Origin: Oscillospiraceae bacterium
Lineage (GTDB): Bacteria; Bacillota; Clostridia; Oscillospirales; Oscillospiraceae
Reading direction: 5' to 3'
Assembly (NCBI GenBank): GCA_017508045.1
Contig: JAFVZT010000007.1
Location: forward strand, 41,903-105,902
DNA: 64,000 bases
Under the pieces are notes generated by a model that saw nothing but the letters and a program-made list of their open reading frames with translations, did no database searches and was not told the origin of the DNA. Positions within the stretch are counted from its first letter, which is position 1. The number at the start of each line of letters is the position of its first letter. Position numbers and translations under genes: made by a program. Positions 16,173-24,436 of the stretch are shown here, piece by piece.

Positions 16173-17894
16173 ATGAAGAAATTTCTGCGTTTACTAATAC
16201 CAATCATACTTGCCATAAGCATCATCTTGTGTATGGCCTGGTATTTATTTATTTATGACCGTCCTTTTACCCGGGATATTCTGTTAACCTTCGCCCGAAT
16301 CAGTGAGGATTACGGGAAACATAATATGGCAACCTGGTTTTATAATCAGGCATATTATCAAGCCGGAAACAACGATGCTGTTGCTATTGAGTTAGCAGAG
16401 CAGTACAAAACAGTCGGTAATTTTACAAAGGCAGAATTTACCCTTACCAACGCAATTGCAAACGGCGGCGGTATTGAACTTTATATTGCGCTTTGCAACA
16501 CCTATGTGCAGCAGGACAAGCTTCTGGACGCTGTTAATATGCTAAATAACATTGCAAATCCCCAAATTAAGGAAGAAATTGATAAACTACGTCCCAAAGC
16601 CCCGACAAGCTTCCCAAATCCCGGATTTTATAATCAGTATATTACGGTTACCCTGTCTGGAATAGACGGAACACTTTACTTTTCTAATGACGGACAATAT
16701 CCTTCAACCGCAAATAATCCGTATCAGGACCCGATTGTTTTAGGTGACGGGGAAACCTCCATTTACGCTCTGACTGTTGCGGAAAACGGTCTTGTCAGTC
16801 CTCTGTCAATTTTTGGCTATACAATTGGCGGCGTGATAACAGAAATGGAATTTGCAGATCCCTATGTAGAGGTCGCCGTTCGTGAATTGCTTAATGTAAG
16901 CGAAGACAAGCTGCTGTATACCAACGATTTGTGGACAATCAAGTCCTTTACTATGCCGGCAGCCGCTACAAATTATGCAGACCTTAAGCATATGATTTTT
17001 TTGGAAAGTCTAACCATTGAAGGTAGCAGCTCCGGACAGCTTAGTTATCTATCTGCACTTACACACCTAAACAATTTAGAAATCACCGGCGTTGATGTTT
17101 CTGTGGAAGAACTTGCTGTGATTGCTTCCCTGCCTGAATTAAAAACTTTAAAACTTCAAAAATGCGGTCTGTATAATATTTCTGCCCTTGACAAGGCAAC
17201 CTCCCTAACTGTTCTTGATTTAAGCGAGAATACTATTAGAAACATTGAGTCTCTTTCTGGACTTAATAAGCTTCAGGAGCTTTCACTGCGTCATAACGCT
17301 CTTGAAGATTTGACGCCTCTTAGTTCCCTTCTTACGCTTACCAAATTGGATGTCGCGCAGAATAACAAGCTGACCTCTCTTGCTCCTATCAGCGGTTTGT
17401 CCTCGCTTATATGGTTGGCAGCTAACAACTGTAACATCAACAATCTGGGAGAGATCGGAAAGCTAACGGCACTTTCTTATCTTAACGTAAGCACCAATAA
17501 GCTTACCGATATATCTGCCCTTGCTGCATGTAAAGCAATTACTGAGCTGAATATTTCCTCCAATTCAATTACGGATATTACAAAGCTGTCGGCACTAACA
17601 AAGATGCAGCATTTTGACTTTTCCTATAATAAGGTAACCAAACTGCCGGCGTTTCCCAAGTCCTGTGATCTGGCTGTAATTACCGGCTCTAATAATTCTA
17701 TTTCCAGTCTTGACCGTCTTGCAGGCTTGGAGAAGCTGAACATTGTGAATATGGATTACAATACGAAGATTTCTTCTGTAAAGCCCCTGGCAAGCTGTCC
17801 GCTGTTGGTTGAAGTTAATGTTTATGCCACAAAGGTAAAAGATGTAACAGCGTTAACTGACCAAAGCATTGTTGTTAATTATAAACCTGTTTGA
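16173..17894 (+). CDS. membrane-anchored leucine-rich-repeat protein
   Basis: The 573-residue protein has an N-terminal membrane anchor (about 7-27) without a lipobox, so the rest should face outward. Residues about 45-125 look like short helical tetratricopeptide-like pairs (K-H-N-M-A-T-W-F-Y-N-Q-A-Y). Residues about 137-215 resemble the chitobiase/beta-hexosaminidase C-terminal-like fold (T-L-Y-F-S-N-D-G-Q-Y-P). From about 240 to the end run SDS22/internalin-type repeats of roughly 22 residues. Such proteins mediate protein or ligand contact; the partner is unknown. No LPXTG motif is seen. It has its own strong promoter and terminator. Confidence 0.82.
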   Translation: MKKFLRLLIPIILAISIILCMAWYLFIYDRPFTRDILLTFARISEDYGKHNMATWFYNQAYYQAGNNDAVAIELAEQYKTVGNFTKAEFTLTNAIANGGGIELYIALCNTYVQQDKLLDAVNMLNNIANPQIKEEIDKLRPKAPTSFPNPGFYNQYITVTLSGIDGTLYFSNDGQYPSTANNPYQDPIVLGDGETSIYALTVAENGLVSPLSIFGYTIGGVITEMEFADPYVEVAVRELLNVSEDKLLYTNDLWTIKSFTMPAAATNYADLKHMIFLESLTIEGSSSGQLSYLSALTHLNNLEITGVDVSVEELAVIASLPELKTLKLQKCGLYNISALDKATSLTVLDLSENTIRNIESLSGLNKLQELSLRHNALEDLTPLSSLLTLTKLDVAQNNKLTSLAPISGLSSLIWLAANNCNINNLGEIGKLTALSYLNVSTNKLTDISALAACKAITELNISSNSITDITKLSALTKMQHFDFSYNKVTKLPAFPKSCDLAVITGSNNSISSLDRLAGLEKLNIVNMDYNTKISSVKPLASCPLLVEVNVYATKVKDVTALTDQSIVVNYKPV

Positions 17895-17900
17895 TGAGAA

Positions 17901-17934
17901 AAAGCTTCCGGAGATTAATACTCCGGAAGCTTTT
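17901..17934 (+). terminator. intrinsic terminator of the LRR gene
   Basis: A 13-bp stem (17901-17913 with 17921-17933) is followed by a T run. It also lies just past the end of convergent trmD. Confidence 0.85.
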
Positions 17935-17946
17935 ATAATATGTTCC

Positions 17947-18708
17947 TCAATCAATTTTCTCTGTGACGCATGAATCCTCATCGTAGATTTCCCTTAGTAG
18001 CTTTTGATCCTGCTTTCCGGATAGGTCCAGCTTCTCATACATATCCGGACGCCTTTCGCGGGTCCGCCGAATGGACTGCTTTCTGCGCCATTTTGCCACC
18101 TTGCCGTGATCACCGGATAAGAGAATATCGGGGACTTCCCGTCCGTGCCATATTGCTGGTCTGCTGTACTGGGGGTATTCCAGAAGACCGTTATAGTGAC
18201 TTTCATCCTCAAAGCATTCCGGATCGGCAAGAACGCCCGGGACCATGCGGCATACCGCGTCAGTCACAGCCATAGCGGCAATCTCACCGCCGGTCAAGAC
18301 AAAATCGCCCAAAGAAATCTCTTCATCGATACACTCATCAATAAATCGCTGGTCGACACCCTCATAGTGGCCGCAGACAAGAACAAGATTATTCATCTGA
18401 CTAAGCCGTATCGCGTCGGCCTGCGTAAATGTTTTTCCGCAGGGAGATAAATATATGGTATGGACCGGACCTGCTGCCATATCGCAAACGGCCTCCCAAC
18501 AGCGATACAAAGGGTCAGCTGTCATAACCGCGCCCCGTCCGCCGCCATATGGGTAATCATCCACCTGATTTTGCTTGTTGGCTGTGTAATCCCGAATTTG
18601 ATGGGTTTCAATTTGGATATATCCACGCTCCTGGGCTCTGCCCAAAATACTTTCAGACAGAACATCTCCAACAGTTTCTGGAAAAAGTGTCAAGATATCA
18701 ACTCTCAT
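17947..18708 (-). CDS. trmD: tRNA (guanine-N1-)-methyltransferase
   Basis: TrmD methylates G37 of tRNAs that read codons starting with C or G and prevents frameshifting. The 253-residue product opens M-R-V-D-I-L-T-L-F-P and carries the SPOUT knot segments G-H-Y-E-G-V-D-Q-R near residue 110 and L-G-D-F-V-L-T-G-G-E near 134. ATG at 18708 is chosen over the in-frame TTG at 18726 because AAGGGATG lies at the right spacing and the homologous N terminus starts here. It overlaps the end of rimM by 11 bases, so the two are translationally coupled. Confidence 0.95.
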   Translation of the reverse strand: MRVDILTLFPETVGDVLSESILGRAQERGYIQIETHQIRDYTANKQNQVDDYPYGGGRGAVMTADPLYRCWEAVCDMAAGPVHTIYLSPCGKTFTQADAIRLSQMNNLVLVCGHYEGVDQRFIDECIDEEISLGDFVLTGGEIAAMAVTDAVCRMVPGVLADPECFEDESHYNGLLEYPQYSRPAIWHGREVPDILLSGDHGKVAKWRRKQSIRRTRERRPDMYEKLDLSGKQDQKLLREIYDEDSCVTEKID

Positions 18709-19189
18709 CGGTGCGCATCCCTTCAATGATTTGAACCTGCATTATGTTGGCATCCAAATCTGTCGAACAGATAAACTGCTTCACTGCCGGAATCATATAG
18801 CTGTGCTCACCTTTCACAACATAAACCTTGTTTCCCGGGTAATCCAGCACCTCCGTAATCTCACCAAGCTCCTCATCTTGACAGAACACGCGAATACCAA
18901 TAAGTTCAGCAGCAAAGATAAGCTCGTCTGAAGCATCCTCCCGATAAATTTCAACGACCTTACCGCGAAGAAGCTGTGCCTGCTCCACTGTGTCAACTCC
19001 CTTGAGCTTCAGCAGGTTGCAATTTTTTTGTACACGGCAGGATTCTACCGTATACTCCAAACCGTCAATGCGAACACGGTTAAAATCTGTTAAAAAATCT
19101 GCGTCATCTGCCCATGGATAAACCTTTATTTCTCCGTGAACCCCATGGGTCGTAACAATTTCGCCGGCCTCAAGGAACTGAAGCTTCAT
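18698..19189 (-). CDS. rimM: 16S rRNA processing protein RimM
   Basis: RimM helps mature the 30S head and binds ribosomal protein S19. The 163-residue product has the RimM N-terminal beta-barrel (A-G-E-I-V-T-T-H-G-V-H-G-E-I-K-V) and a C-terminal PRC-barrel (Y-V-V-K-G-E-H-S-Y-M-I-P-A). The ATG at 19189 has GGAGGC upstream and gives the usual length; the longer open frame upstream crosses the terminator at 19258-19286 and is not coding. It is followed directly by trmD. Confidence 0.93.
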   Translation of the reverse strand: MKLQFLEAGEIVTTHGVHGEIKVYPWADDADFLTDFNRVRIDGLEYTVESCRVQKNCNLLKLKGVDTVEQAQLLRGKVVEIYREDASDELIFAAELIGIRVFCQDEELGEITEVLDYPGNKVYVVKGEHSYMIPAVKQFICSTDLDANIMQVQIIEGMRTDES

Positions 19190-19257
19190 ACCGTCTGCCT
19201 CCAAATTTTTTAAATTATTATAACAAGTATTTATAAATATAGCAAGTCCGCAAACAG

Positions 19258-19286
19258 AAAATGCGTGACGGTCCGTCACGCATTTT
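19258..19286 (-). terminator. hairpin terminator between khpA and rimM
   Basis: A 13-bp perfect stem (19258-19270 with 19274-19286) starts three bases after the khpA stop. It splits the classic ribosomal block into ylxM-ffh-rpsP-khpA and rimM-trmD; it may act as a partial terminator. Confidence 0.75.
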
Positions 19287-19288
19287 CA

Positions 19289-19519
19289 TTAATCAAGAAT
19301 TTCTACCGAAACCTTTTCTCCGTTGCGCTGAGCAACAGTTTTTACGATCGTGCGAATTTCTTTCGCAATTCGACCCTGGCGGCCGATAACCTTTCCCATA
19401 TCGCCGGGAGCCACGCGGAGCTCCAACACCTTTCCGTCTTCAACAGCGACTTCATTGACGGTAACTGCATCCGGATCGTCCACCAGATTCTTTGCCATAT
19501 AAAGCAAAAGCTCTTTCAT
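19289..19519 (-). CDS. khpA: KH-domain RNA-binding protein KhpA
   Basis: The 76-residue KhpA/YlqC protein is a single KH domain with the G-K-V-I-G-R-Q-G-R RNA-binding loop near residue 41. In Firmicutes it pairs with KhpB (Jag) and affects cell elongation and RNA regulation. Start at 19519 has AAAGGAG ahead. It sits 23 bases after rpsP, its conserved neighbour. Confidence 0.93.
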   Translation of the reverse strand: MKELLLYMAKNLVDDPDAVTVNEVAVEDGKVLELRVAPGDMGKVIGRQGRIAKEIRTIVKTVAQRNGEKVSVEILD

Positions 19520-19542
19520 TAGTATAAACTCCTTTGGGAATC

Positions 19543-19782
19543 TTACAGAACGCCGGCGTTCTTCAGCAGTCCGCGAACGGTGTCGGTAGGCTGTGCGCCG
19601 TTCTTGATCCAAGCCTGGGCCTTTTCCACATCAACAGTGACAGTTGCAGGCTCGGTCAGAGGATTGTAGGTACCGATTTCCTCGATGCAACGACCGTCGC
19701 GAGGGCTGCGGGAATCAGCAACAACAATACGGTAATAAGGAGCCTTCTTAGCGCCCATTCTTCTCAGTCTGATTTTAACCAA
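19543..19782 (-). CDS. rpsP: 30S ribosomal protein S16
   Basis: The 79-residue S16 protein assembles early into the 30S body. The opening V-K-I-R-L-R-R-M-G and the [15 protein letters not shown] signature are clear. A strong GGAGGTG precedes the ATG. It lies between ffh and khpA on the same strand. Confidence 0.97.
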   Translation of the reverse strand: MVKIRLRRMGAKKAPYYRIVVADSRSPRDGRCIEEIGTYNPLTEPATVTVDVEKAQAWIKNGAQPTDTVRGLLKNAGVL

Positions 19783-19846
19783 CTTATTTCACCTCCAAGT
19801 AAAACTTTTTCTATATCGCAAAGCAATTTGCTTTCAGCGAACCAAT

Positions 19847-21196
19847 TCAGAACCCGGGGAACCCCCCGAAACCACCGAAGCCACGCATACGCTTCATTTT
19901 CTTTGCTGCTCCGGGACCGGAGAACTGCTTAATCATACTGCGCATTTGTTCAAAGGATTTTAGCAGACGGTTGACATCCTCAACCTTTAAGCCCGCACCG
20001 GCGGCAATCCGTTTCTTACGGCTGGCACCTATGATGGTTGGATTTTCCCGTTCCTTAGGTGTCATAGAAAGAATAATTGCTTCCGTATGCGCCATAGCTT
20101 TTTCATCCAACTGAACATTCTTTAGGCCAGCACCGCCGGGCAGCTGCGCCAAAATATCCTGCATAGAGCCCATAGACTTCATTTGAACCATTTGGTCATA
20201 AAAATCCTGCAGGGTAAATTTGTTTGACCTCAGCTTTTCTTCCATCTCTGCAGTTTTTTTGGCATCGTAGGCTTTCTCTGCTTTTTCAATTAAAGTAAGC
20301 ACATCGCCCATACCCAATATGCGAGATGCCATACGGTCCGGATGGAACGGTTCTATATCCTCCAGCTTTTCACCGATGCCCGCAAACTTTACCGGTTTGC
20401 CGGTAACAGCACGAACGGACAGCGCGGCGCCGCCTCTTGCATCGCCGTCAAGCTTGCTGAGCATAACCGAGTCAATGTCCAGCCATTCGTGGAAGCTTTG
20501 TGCCGCATTTACTGCGTCCTGACCGGTCATAGCATCCACAACGAGCATAATCTCATCCGGAGAGACAGTAGCCTTAATATCCTTAAGCTCTTGCATCAGT
20601 GCTTCATCAATATGCAAGCGACCGGCTGTATCTAAAAAAACCATATCGTGTCCGTGCTGTCGGGCATAAATAATGGCATCCTTTGCAATTTGAACAGGAC
20701 TAATCTGTCCCTTCTCGAAAACCGGTATCCCCAGCTTTTCACCGCAAACCTTTAGCTGAGTAATTGCAGCAGGTCTATAAATATCACAGGCAACCAGCAA
20801 GGGATTTTTTCCCTGCCGCTTCATTAGTCCGGCAAGCTTACTGCCGTTTGTGGTTTTACCGGCACCCTGCAGGCCAACCAGCATAACAACTGTAGGACCG
20901 TTGGGATTTATGGTGATGTGCTTTGTTTCGCTGCCCATAAGCGCCGTCAACTCTTCGTTGACAATCTTTACGATCATCTGGGCAGGACTTAAGGCTTCTA
21001 AAACATCTGCTCCGATACAACGTTCCGTAACAGACTTTGTAAAATCCTTAACAACCTTATAGCTAACATCCGCCTCCAAAAGGGCCATACGAATCTCGCG
21101 CATAGCCTCCTTAATATCGGACTCCTTCAGACGCCCTTTACCTCTGAGCTTTTTGAAGGCTGCGGAAATTTTTTCAGTTAATCCTTCAAATGCCAT
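19847..21196 (-). CDS. ffh: signal recognition particle protein Ffh
   Basis: The 449-residue GTPase binds 4.5S RNA and signal sequences and delivers nascent membrane proteins to FtsY. It has the N domain (1 to about 88), the G domain with G-L-Q-G-A-G-K-T-T near residue 107, the D-T-A-G-R box near 190 and S-K-L-D-G-D-A-R-G-G near 246, and a methionine-rich M domain from about 300 ending in a Gly/Phe tail. ATG at 21196 follows ylxM by four bases; the longer frame upstream only reads through ylxM. The SRP RNA gene is not in the window. Confidence 0.97.
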   Translation of the reverse strand: MAFEGLTEKISAAFKKLRGKGRLKESDIKEAMREIRMALLEADVSYKVVKDFTKSVTERCIGADVLEALSPAQMIVKIVNEELTALMGSETKHITINPNGPTVVMLVGLQGAGKTTNGSKLAGLMKRQGKNPLLVACDIYRPAAITQLKVCGEKLGIPVFEKGQISPVQIAKDAIIYARQHGHDMVFLDTAGRLHIDEALMQELKDIKATVSPDEIMLVVDAMTGQDAVNAAQSFHEWLDIDSVMLSKLDGDARGGAALSVRAVTGKPVKFAGIGEKLEDIEPFHPDRMASRILGMGDVLTLIEKAEKAYDAKKTAEMEEKLRSNKFTLQDFYDQMVQMKSMGSMQDILAQLPGGAGLKNVQLDEKAMAHTEAIILSMTPKERENPTIIGASRKKRIAAGAGLKVEDVNRLLKSFEQMRSMIKQFSGPGAAKKMKRMRGFGGFGGFPGF

Positions 21197-21200
21197 CAGT

Positions 21201-21545
21201 TTACTCCTTAAACGCCTGTGCAGCATCCAAAATTTGACGTGCAAGCTCTGACACTGTTATATCCGAATGCCCGGCAAGCTGCTGCGCTGCATTTAATATA
21301 GCATCTGCTGCCTTCCGGCAAGCCATATCGCGGCGAACACAGCCGGTCTTTTCCTCCATATTTCGCAAAAGTGCCTCTGCTCTAGATAAGTTATCATGCA
21401 CACCTTGGCGACTAACACCAAGCTCCTGTGCAATTTCAGTCAAGGATAAATCTTGATTGTGGCGCAAGTCAAAACACATACGCTGACGCTCTGTAAGCAA
21501 ATCTCCATAATAGTCAAATAGCAGCGTCATCTCTAATGCGTCCAT
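21201..21545 (-). CDS. ylxM: YlxM/p13-like DNA-binding protein
   Basis: The 114-residue UPF0122 protein has a sigma-region-4-like helix-turn-helix (L-S-L-T-E-I-A-Q-E-L-G-V-S-R-Q-G-V-H-D) at about 35-60. It is the regular upstream partner of ffh in Firmicutes and is thought to modulate SRP function. GGGAGG lies seven bases before the ATG at 21545. The 5' leader contains a small GTCAAG/CTTGAC hairpin next to that RBS. Confidence 0.9.
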   Translation of the reverse strand: MDALEMTLLFDYYGDLLTERQRMCFDLRHNQDLSLTEIAQELGVSRQGVHDNLSRAEALLRNMEEKTGCVRRDMACRKAADAILNAAQQLAGHSDITVSELARQILDAAQAFKE

Positions 21546-21586
21546 ATAAGACCTCCCTGTCAAGTAAAATCCCTTGACGCCCCTAT

Positions 21587-21615
21587 AGAATACATCGTAA
21601 ATGAAGATTTGTCAA
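21587..21615 (-). promoter_or_regulatory. promoter of the ylxM-ffh-rpsP-khpA operon
   Basis: On the minus strand TTGACA (21610-21615) and TATTCT (21587-21592) are 17 bases apart, about 40 bases before the ylxM start. Confidence 0.75.
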
Positions 21616-21634
21616 GTACTTTTACTTGACATCT

Positions 21635-22273
21635 TCACTTAATTTTATACCAAACAGAAACCTCATCCGTTTGTATAAAGCCAAGTCTTTCATATAACCG
21701 AATGGCGGCGGTATTTACAGATGCAACTTCTATTACAACCGTGTCGGATAACAGTGCACGGCTCAGTGCGCAAAGCACATCCCGTCCTGCCCCATGCACT
21801 GCTGAAATAACGCAGGAAATCGTGTCAGACGAGGAAATACCAATCCCAAGCAAGGTATTGCCTCTATGAACAAAGTATCCGTTTCCCTCGCAGAGGAGCG
21901 TTTGACTATCAGAAATTGTCATATATGAGGCATTGGGGATGCCTGACATTCTTTTATTGTACAATTCACGCCACATTGATAAGGTTTTTTCTTGCAAAGG
22001 AAACAAGGCTGCATCCGTATCCGGCAATCCTTCTTTACTGCGGCACATTCGCAGTATTGCAGTGTGAACCGGAAAAGCTTTTAAGGCATCATTTCCGGTA
22101 GCATATACGCTTTCCGCACCGGCCAAGCAGCAAAAATCACAGCATTCTTTCATAAACAGAAGTGGTTCCGCGCTGTCTTGAATTTTTATATATGCCGCGC
22201 CGCTGTAGGGTATTTCTTTAAGTGTAAGACTTGCAACCCCGTTCTCCGTGGAAAAAACCGGAATATTGCGCAA
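21635..22273 (-). CDS. GNAT-family N-acetyltransferase
   Basis: The 212-residue protein ends in a GNAT acetyl-CoA fold: the segment E-V-A-S-V-N-T-A-A-I-R-L-Y-E-R-L-G-F near residue 180 is the typical last helix-strand pair. The N-terminal half is not recognisable beyond the fold. The substrate is unknown. A TATAAT box with an extended TG lies just upstream (about 22298-22306, minus strand). It is a single gene with no obvious partner. Confidence 0.75.
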   Translation of the reverse strand: MRNIPVFSTENGVASLTLKEIPYSGAAYIKIQDSAEPLLFMKECCDFCCLAGAESVYATGNDALKAFPVHTAILRMCRSKEGLPDTDAALFPLQEKTLSMWRELYNKRMSGIPNASYMTISDSQTLLCEGNGYFVHRGNTLLGIGISSSDTISCVISAVHGAGRDVLCALSRALLSDTVVIEVASVNTAAIRLYERLGFIQTDEVSVWYKIK

Positions 22274-22417
22274 AATACCACCCCCAATTTTGATAAATTA
22301 TACCATATATTGGTAAAATAGTCCAGTAACCGAGTTTCAGGTTTGTACACTTTGCATATTTATATTGAATATCAACATTTTATATACCAGTAAACATACA
22401 AAATATCGCTTTTAGTC

Positions 22418-22446
22418 TTGATTTAATAAACATATTAGAGTATAAT
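22418..22446 (+). promoter_or_regulatory. promoter of the small gene at 22479
   Basis: TTGATT (22418-22423) and TATAAT (22441-22446) are 17 bases apart, 33 bases before the ATG. Confidence 0.75.
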
Positions 22447-22478
22447 ACCAAGGTATTCTACAACTAACGGAGGAATAT

Positions 22479-22709
22479 ATGAAGAAAATCATCTGCAAAA
22501 AAGAGTATGATACCGAAACGGCAACACTTATAAAGAAATATACATACGGCTGTTACGGAGACCCCGCAGGCTTTGAGGAAAGCCTATATCAAACTCCCGG
22601 CGGTCTTTATTTCCTGTATGTAAATGGCGGTGCCAATTCCCCCTATCCGCTGGAGGATATTTTGCGCTTAGCTAAGATAAAGGTCAATGACTGGTTGGAT
22701 GCCCATTAG
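22479..22709 (+). CDS. small conserved hypothetical protein
   Basis: The 76-residue protein starts M-K-K-I-I-C-K-K-E-Y-D-T-E-T-A and ends in an acidic helix. It resembles a widespread uncharacterised family of small Firmicutes proteins with this start and a central G-G-L-Y-F-L-Y segment, often found with mobile elements or zinc-related genes. It has its own consensus promoter, a GGAGG RBS and a terminator, so it is surely expressed. No function can be given. Confidence 0.7.
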   Translation: MKKIICKKEYDTETATLIKKYTYGCYGDPAGFEESLYQTPGGLYFLYVNGGANSPYPLEDILRLAKIKVNDWLDAH

Positions 22710-22717
22710 CCTTATTT

Positions 22718-22745
22718 GGAGACTGTGTTGGCAGTCTCCTTTTTT
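22718..22745 (+). terminator. intrinsic terminator
   Basis: An 8-bp stem (22718-22725 with 22732-22739) is followed by six T residues, directly after the small gene and before the zinc-transport genes. Confidence 0.85.
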
Positions 22746-22805
22746 CTTGACATTCGTGATATTCTAAAAATAGGAAATCACTATTTTATAAATCGGATGA
22801 ATGAT

Positions 22806-23687
22806 ATGAAAAAAAAGATACTGATGATTTTATGTTTAATAGTCTGCATCTGCTTCTGTGGCTGTGAAAAAGAGAGAACAAACGCTCAGATTGCTGCCAC
22901 GACCCAGCCTGTCTATGAATTTACGACACGGCTGTGTAAAGGAACGGATATTTCCGTGACTATGCTGATAACAGAAAACGTATCCTGTCTGCACAATTAT
23001 ACCCTACACCCCCAGCAAATGCGAAAAATCGAAAATGCACAGCTCCTTATAATCTCCGGTGCCGGGCTGGAAGACTTTCTGGAAAAAGCACTGCTCCAAG
23101 CCCCACAAATTATCGATGCGTCCCAAAACATTTCCCTCATCTGCCCGGAAACTGAGCATAATCACGATCACAGTCAGGAGCATTCTCACGAGAATGACCC
23201 CCATATTTGGCTCTCCCCCGCCAATGCCGCAAAAATGGCTGAAAACATATGCGCAGGGCTGATAGAGGCATATCCGGTGCATACAGAGATTTTTATGCAG
23301 AATCTGGGCTCTTTATTGGATGATTTTCAAAAATTATCCGAATATGCCGAGAATGCACTTCAAGAACTTTCTACCAATCGTCTTATTACCTTCCACGATG
23401 GTTTTTCCTATATGGCACAGGTATTCAATTTGGACATTATCCACGCAATCGAGGAGGAATCCGGCAGCGAGACCTCTGCTGCAGAGTTGAAAGAAATAAT
23501 CAATCTGGTCAAGCAAAATCATTTGCCGGCAATCTTCACCGAAACAAACGGAAGTGTGTCTGCGGCAGAAATTATTTCCAGAGAAACTAATGTGCCAATC
23601 TATCAATTGGATATGGTCATGGGCGAAAGAACCTATTTTGAGGCTATGTATCATAATATCAACACGCTAAAGGAGGCGCTGGGATGA
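22806..23687 (+). CDS. znuA: zinc ABC transporter substrate-binding lipoprotein
   Basis: The 293-residue protein captures Zn(II) outside the cell and hands it to the permease. It has a signal peptide ending in a Cys-rich lipobox (C-F-C-G-C) and a His-rich loop (H-N-H-D-H and H-S-H near residue 115-125), typical of ZnuA/AdcA rather than manganese binders. Metal-site segments include H-N-Y-T-L-H-P, D-P-H-I-W-L-S-P and T-F-H-D-G-F. Start at 22806 gives a proper signal peptide, though its RBS is weak; the longer frame begins inside the preceding terminator. TTGACA at 22747 may be its -35 box. znuC overlaps its stop by four bases. Confidence 0.9.
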   Translation: MKKKILMILCLIVCICFCGCEKERTNAQIAATTQPVYEFTTRLCKGTDISVTMLITENVSCLHNYTLHPQQMRKIENAQLLIISGAGLEDFLEKALLQAPQIIDASQNISLICPETEHNHDHSQEHSHENDPHIWLSPANAAKMAENICAGLIEAYPVHTEIFMQNLGSLLDDFQKLSEYAENALQELSTNRLITFHDGFSYMAQVFNLDIIHAIEEESGSETSAAELKEIINLVKQNHLPAIFTETNGSVSAAEIISRETNVPIYQLDMVMGERTYFEAMYHNINTLKEALG

Positions 23688-24436
23688 ATATCGGTTCACA
23701 TGGCGGCAGCTGCGCACATTCCTGCTGCCTGCGTGTTCAAAACCTTTCCGTAAAAATCGGAAATGATACCATTTTGGAAGATATCAACCTGCATGCCCAT
23801 TGTGGAGAAATGATTGCCTTAATCGGTCCCAATGGTGCTGGAAAAAGCACACTGTTAAAGGCAATTTTGGGACAGCAGGACTATAACGGCATTATCTCAT
23901 TCTGCGCACCCGGTCAAAGAAACCGGAGACCCAAAATCGGCTATGTTCCCCAAAGCCCCACCTTTGATCCGGGTGATCCCGTCACCGTGTCGGATTTGTT
24001 TACCTGCTGTATGAGCAAGCGGCCGGCGTTTCTTGGATTATCCAAAGCTATGCGCAAAAAGGTTTTGGAATGTCTGGACCGTGTCCATGGTGAGGATTTG
24101 CTGGACAAGCGTGTCGGCGCTCTATCCGGCGGAGAATTACAACGGGTGCTTCTTGCATTGGCATTAGAGCCGCTTCCCAATATTCTCATACTGGACGAGC
24201 CGCTTTCCGGTGTTGATGTTGAAGGTATGGAGGTACTCATGGATATGCTGGATGAGATCCGCCAGGTATATGATCTATCCATCATAATGACAACCCATAA
24301 TTTCAGCGTCCTGAACACATATGCAGATCAGGTCATCCTAATCAACAAAAGCATCGTATGTCAAGGAACCCCCAAGCAAGTCCTTTCCTCCGGAGAATTC
24401 AATCGCGTATTTCACAGGAAGGGAGAGATCGTATGA
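23684..24436 (+). CDS. znuC: zinc ABC transporter ATP-binding protein
   Basis: The 250-residue ATPase powers zinc import. Walker A (G-P-N-G-A-G-K-S-T, near residue 48), the signature L-S-G-G-E-L-Q-R (near 146), Walker B (I-L-I-L-D-E-P) and the switch T-T-H are all present. Before the ATPase fold lies a short Cys/His cluster (H at 6, C at 10, H at 12, C at 14 and 15), possibly a metal-sensing extension. It overlaps znuA and znuB by ATGA at both ends, so all three are translationally coupled. Confidence 0.92.
   Translation: MNIGSHGGSCAHSCCLRVQNLSVKIGNDTILEDINLHAHCGEMIALIGPNGAGKSTLLKAILGQQDYNGIISFCAPGQRNRRPKIGYVPQSPTFDPGDPVTVSDLFTCCMSKRPAFLGLSKAMRKKVLECLDRVHGEDLLDKRVGALSGGELQRVLLALALEPLPNILILDEPLSGVDVEGMEVLMDMLDEIRQVYDLSIIMTTHNFSVLNTYADQVILINKSIVCQGTPKQVLSSGEFNRVFHRKGEIV

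Noticed and set aside
19190-19279. N-terminal extension of rimM
   Set aside because: The longer frame crosses an intrinsic terminator and has no family match; the ATG at 19189 has a proper RBS.
22741-22806. Zur operator before znuA
   Set aside because: No convincing match to the Firmicutes Zur palindrome was seen, only AT-rich sequence.
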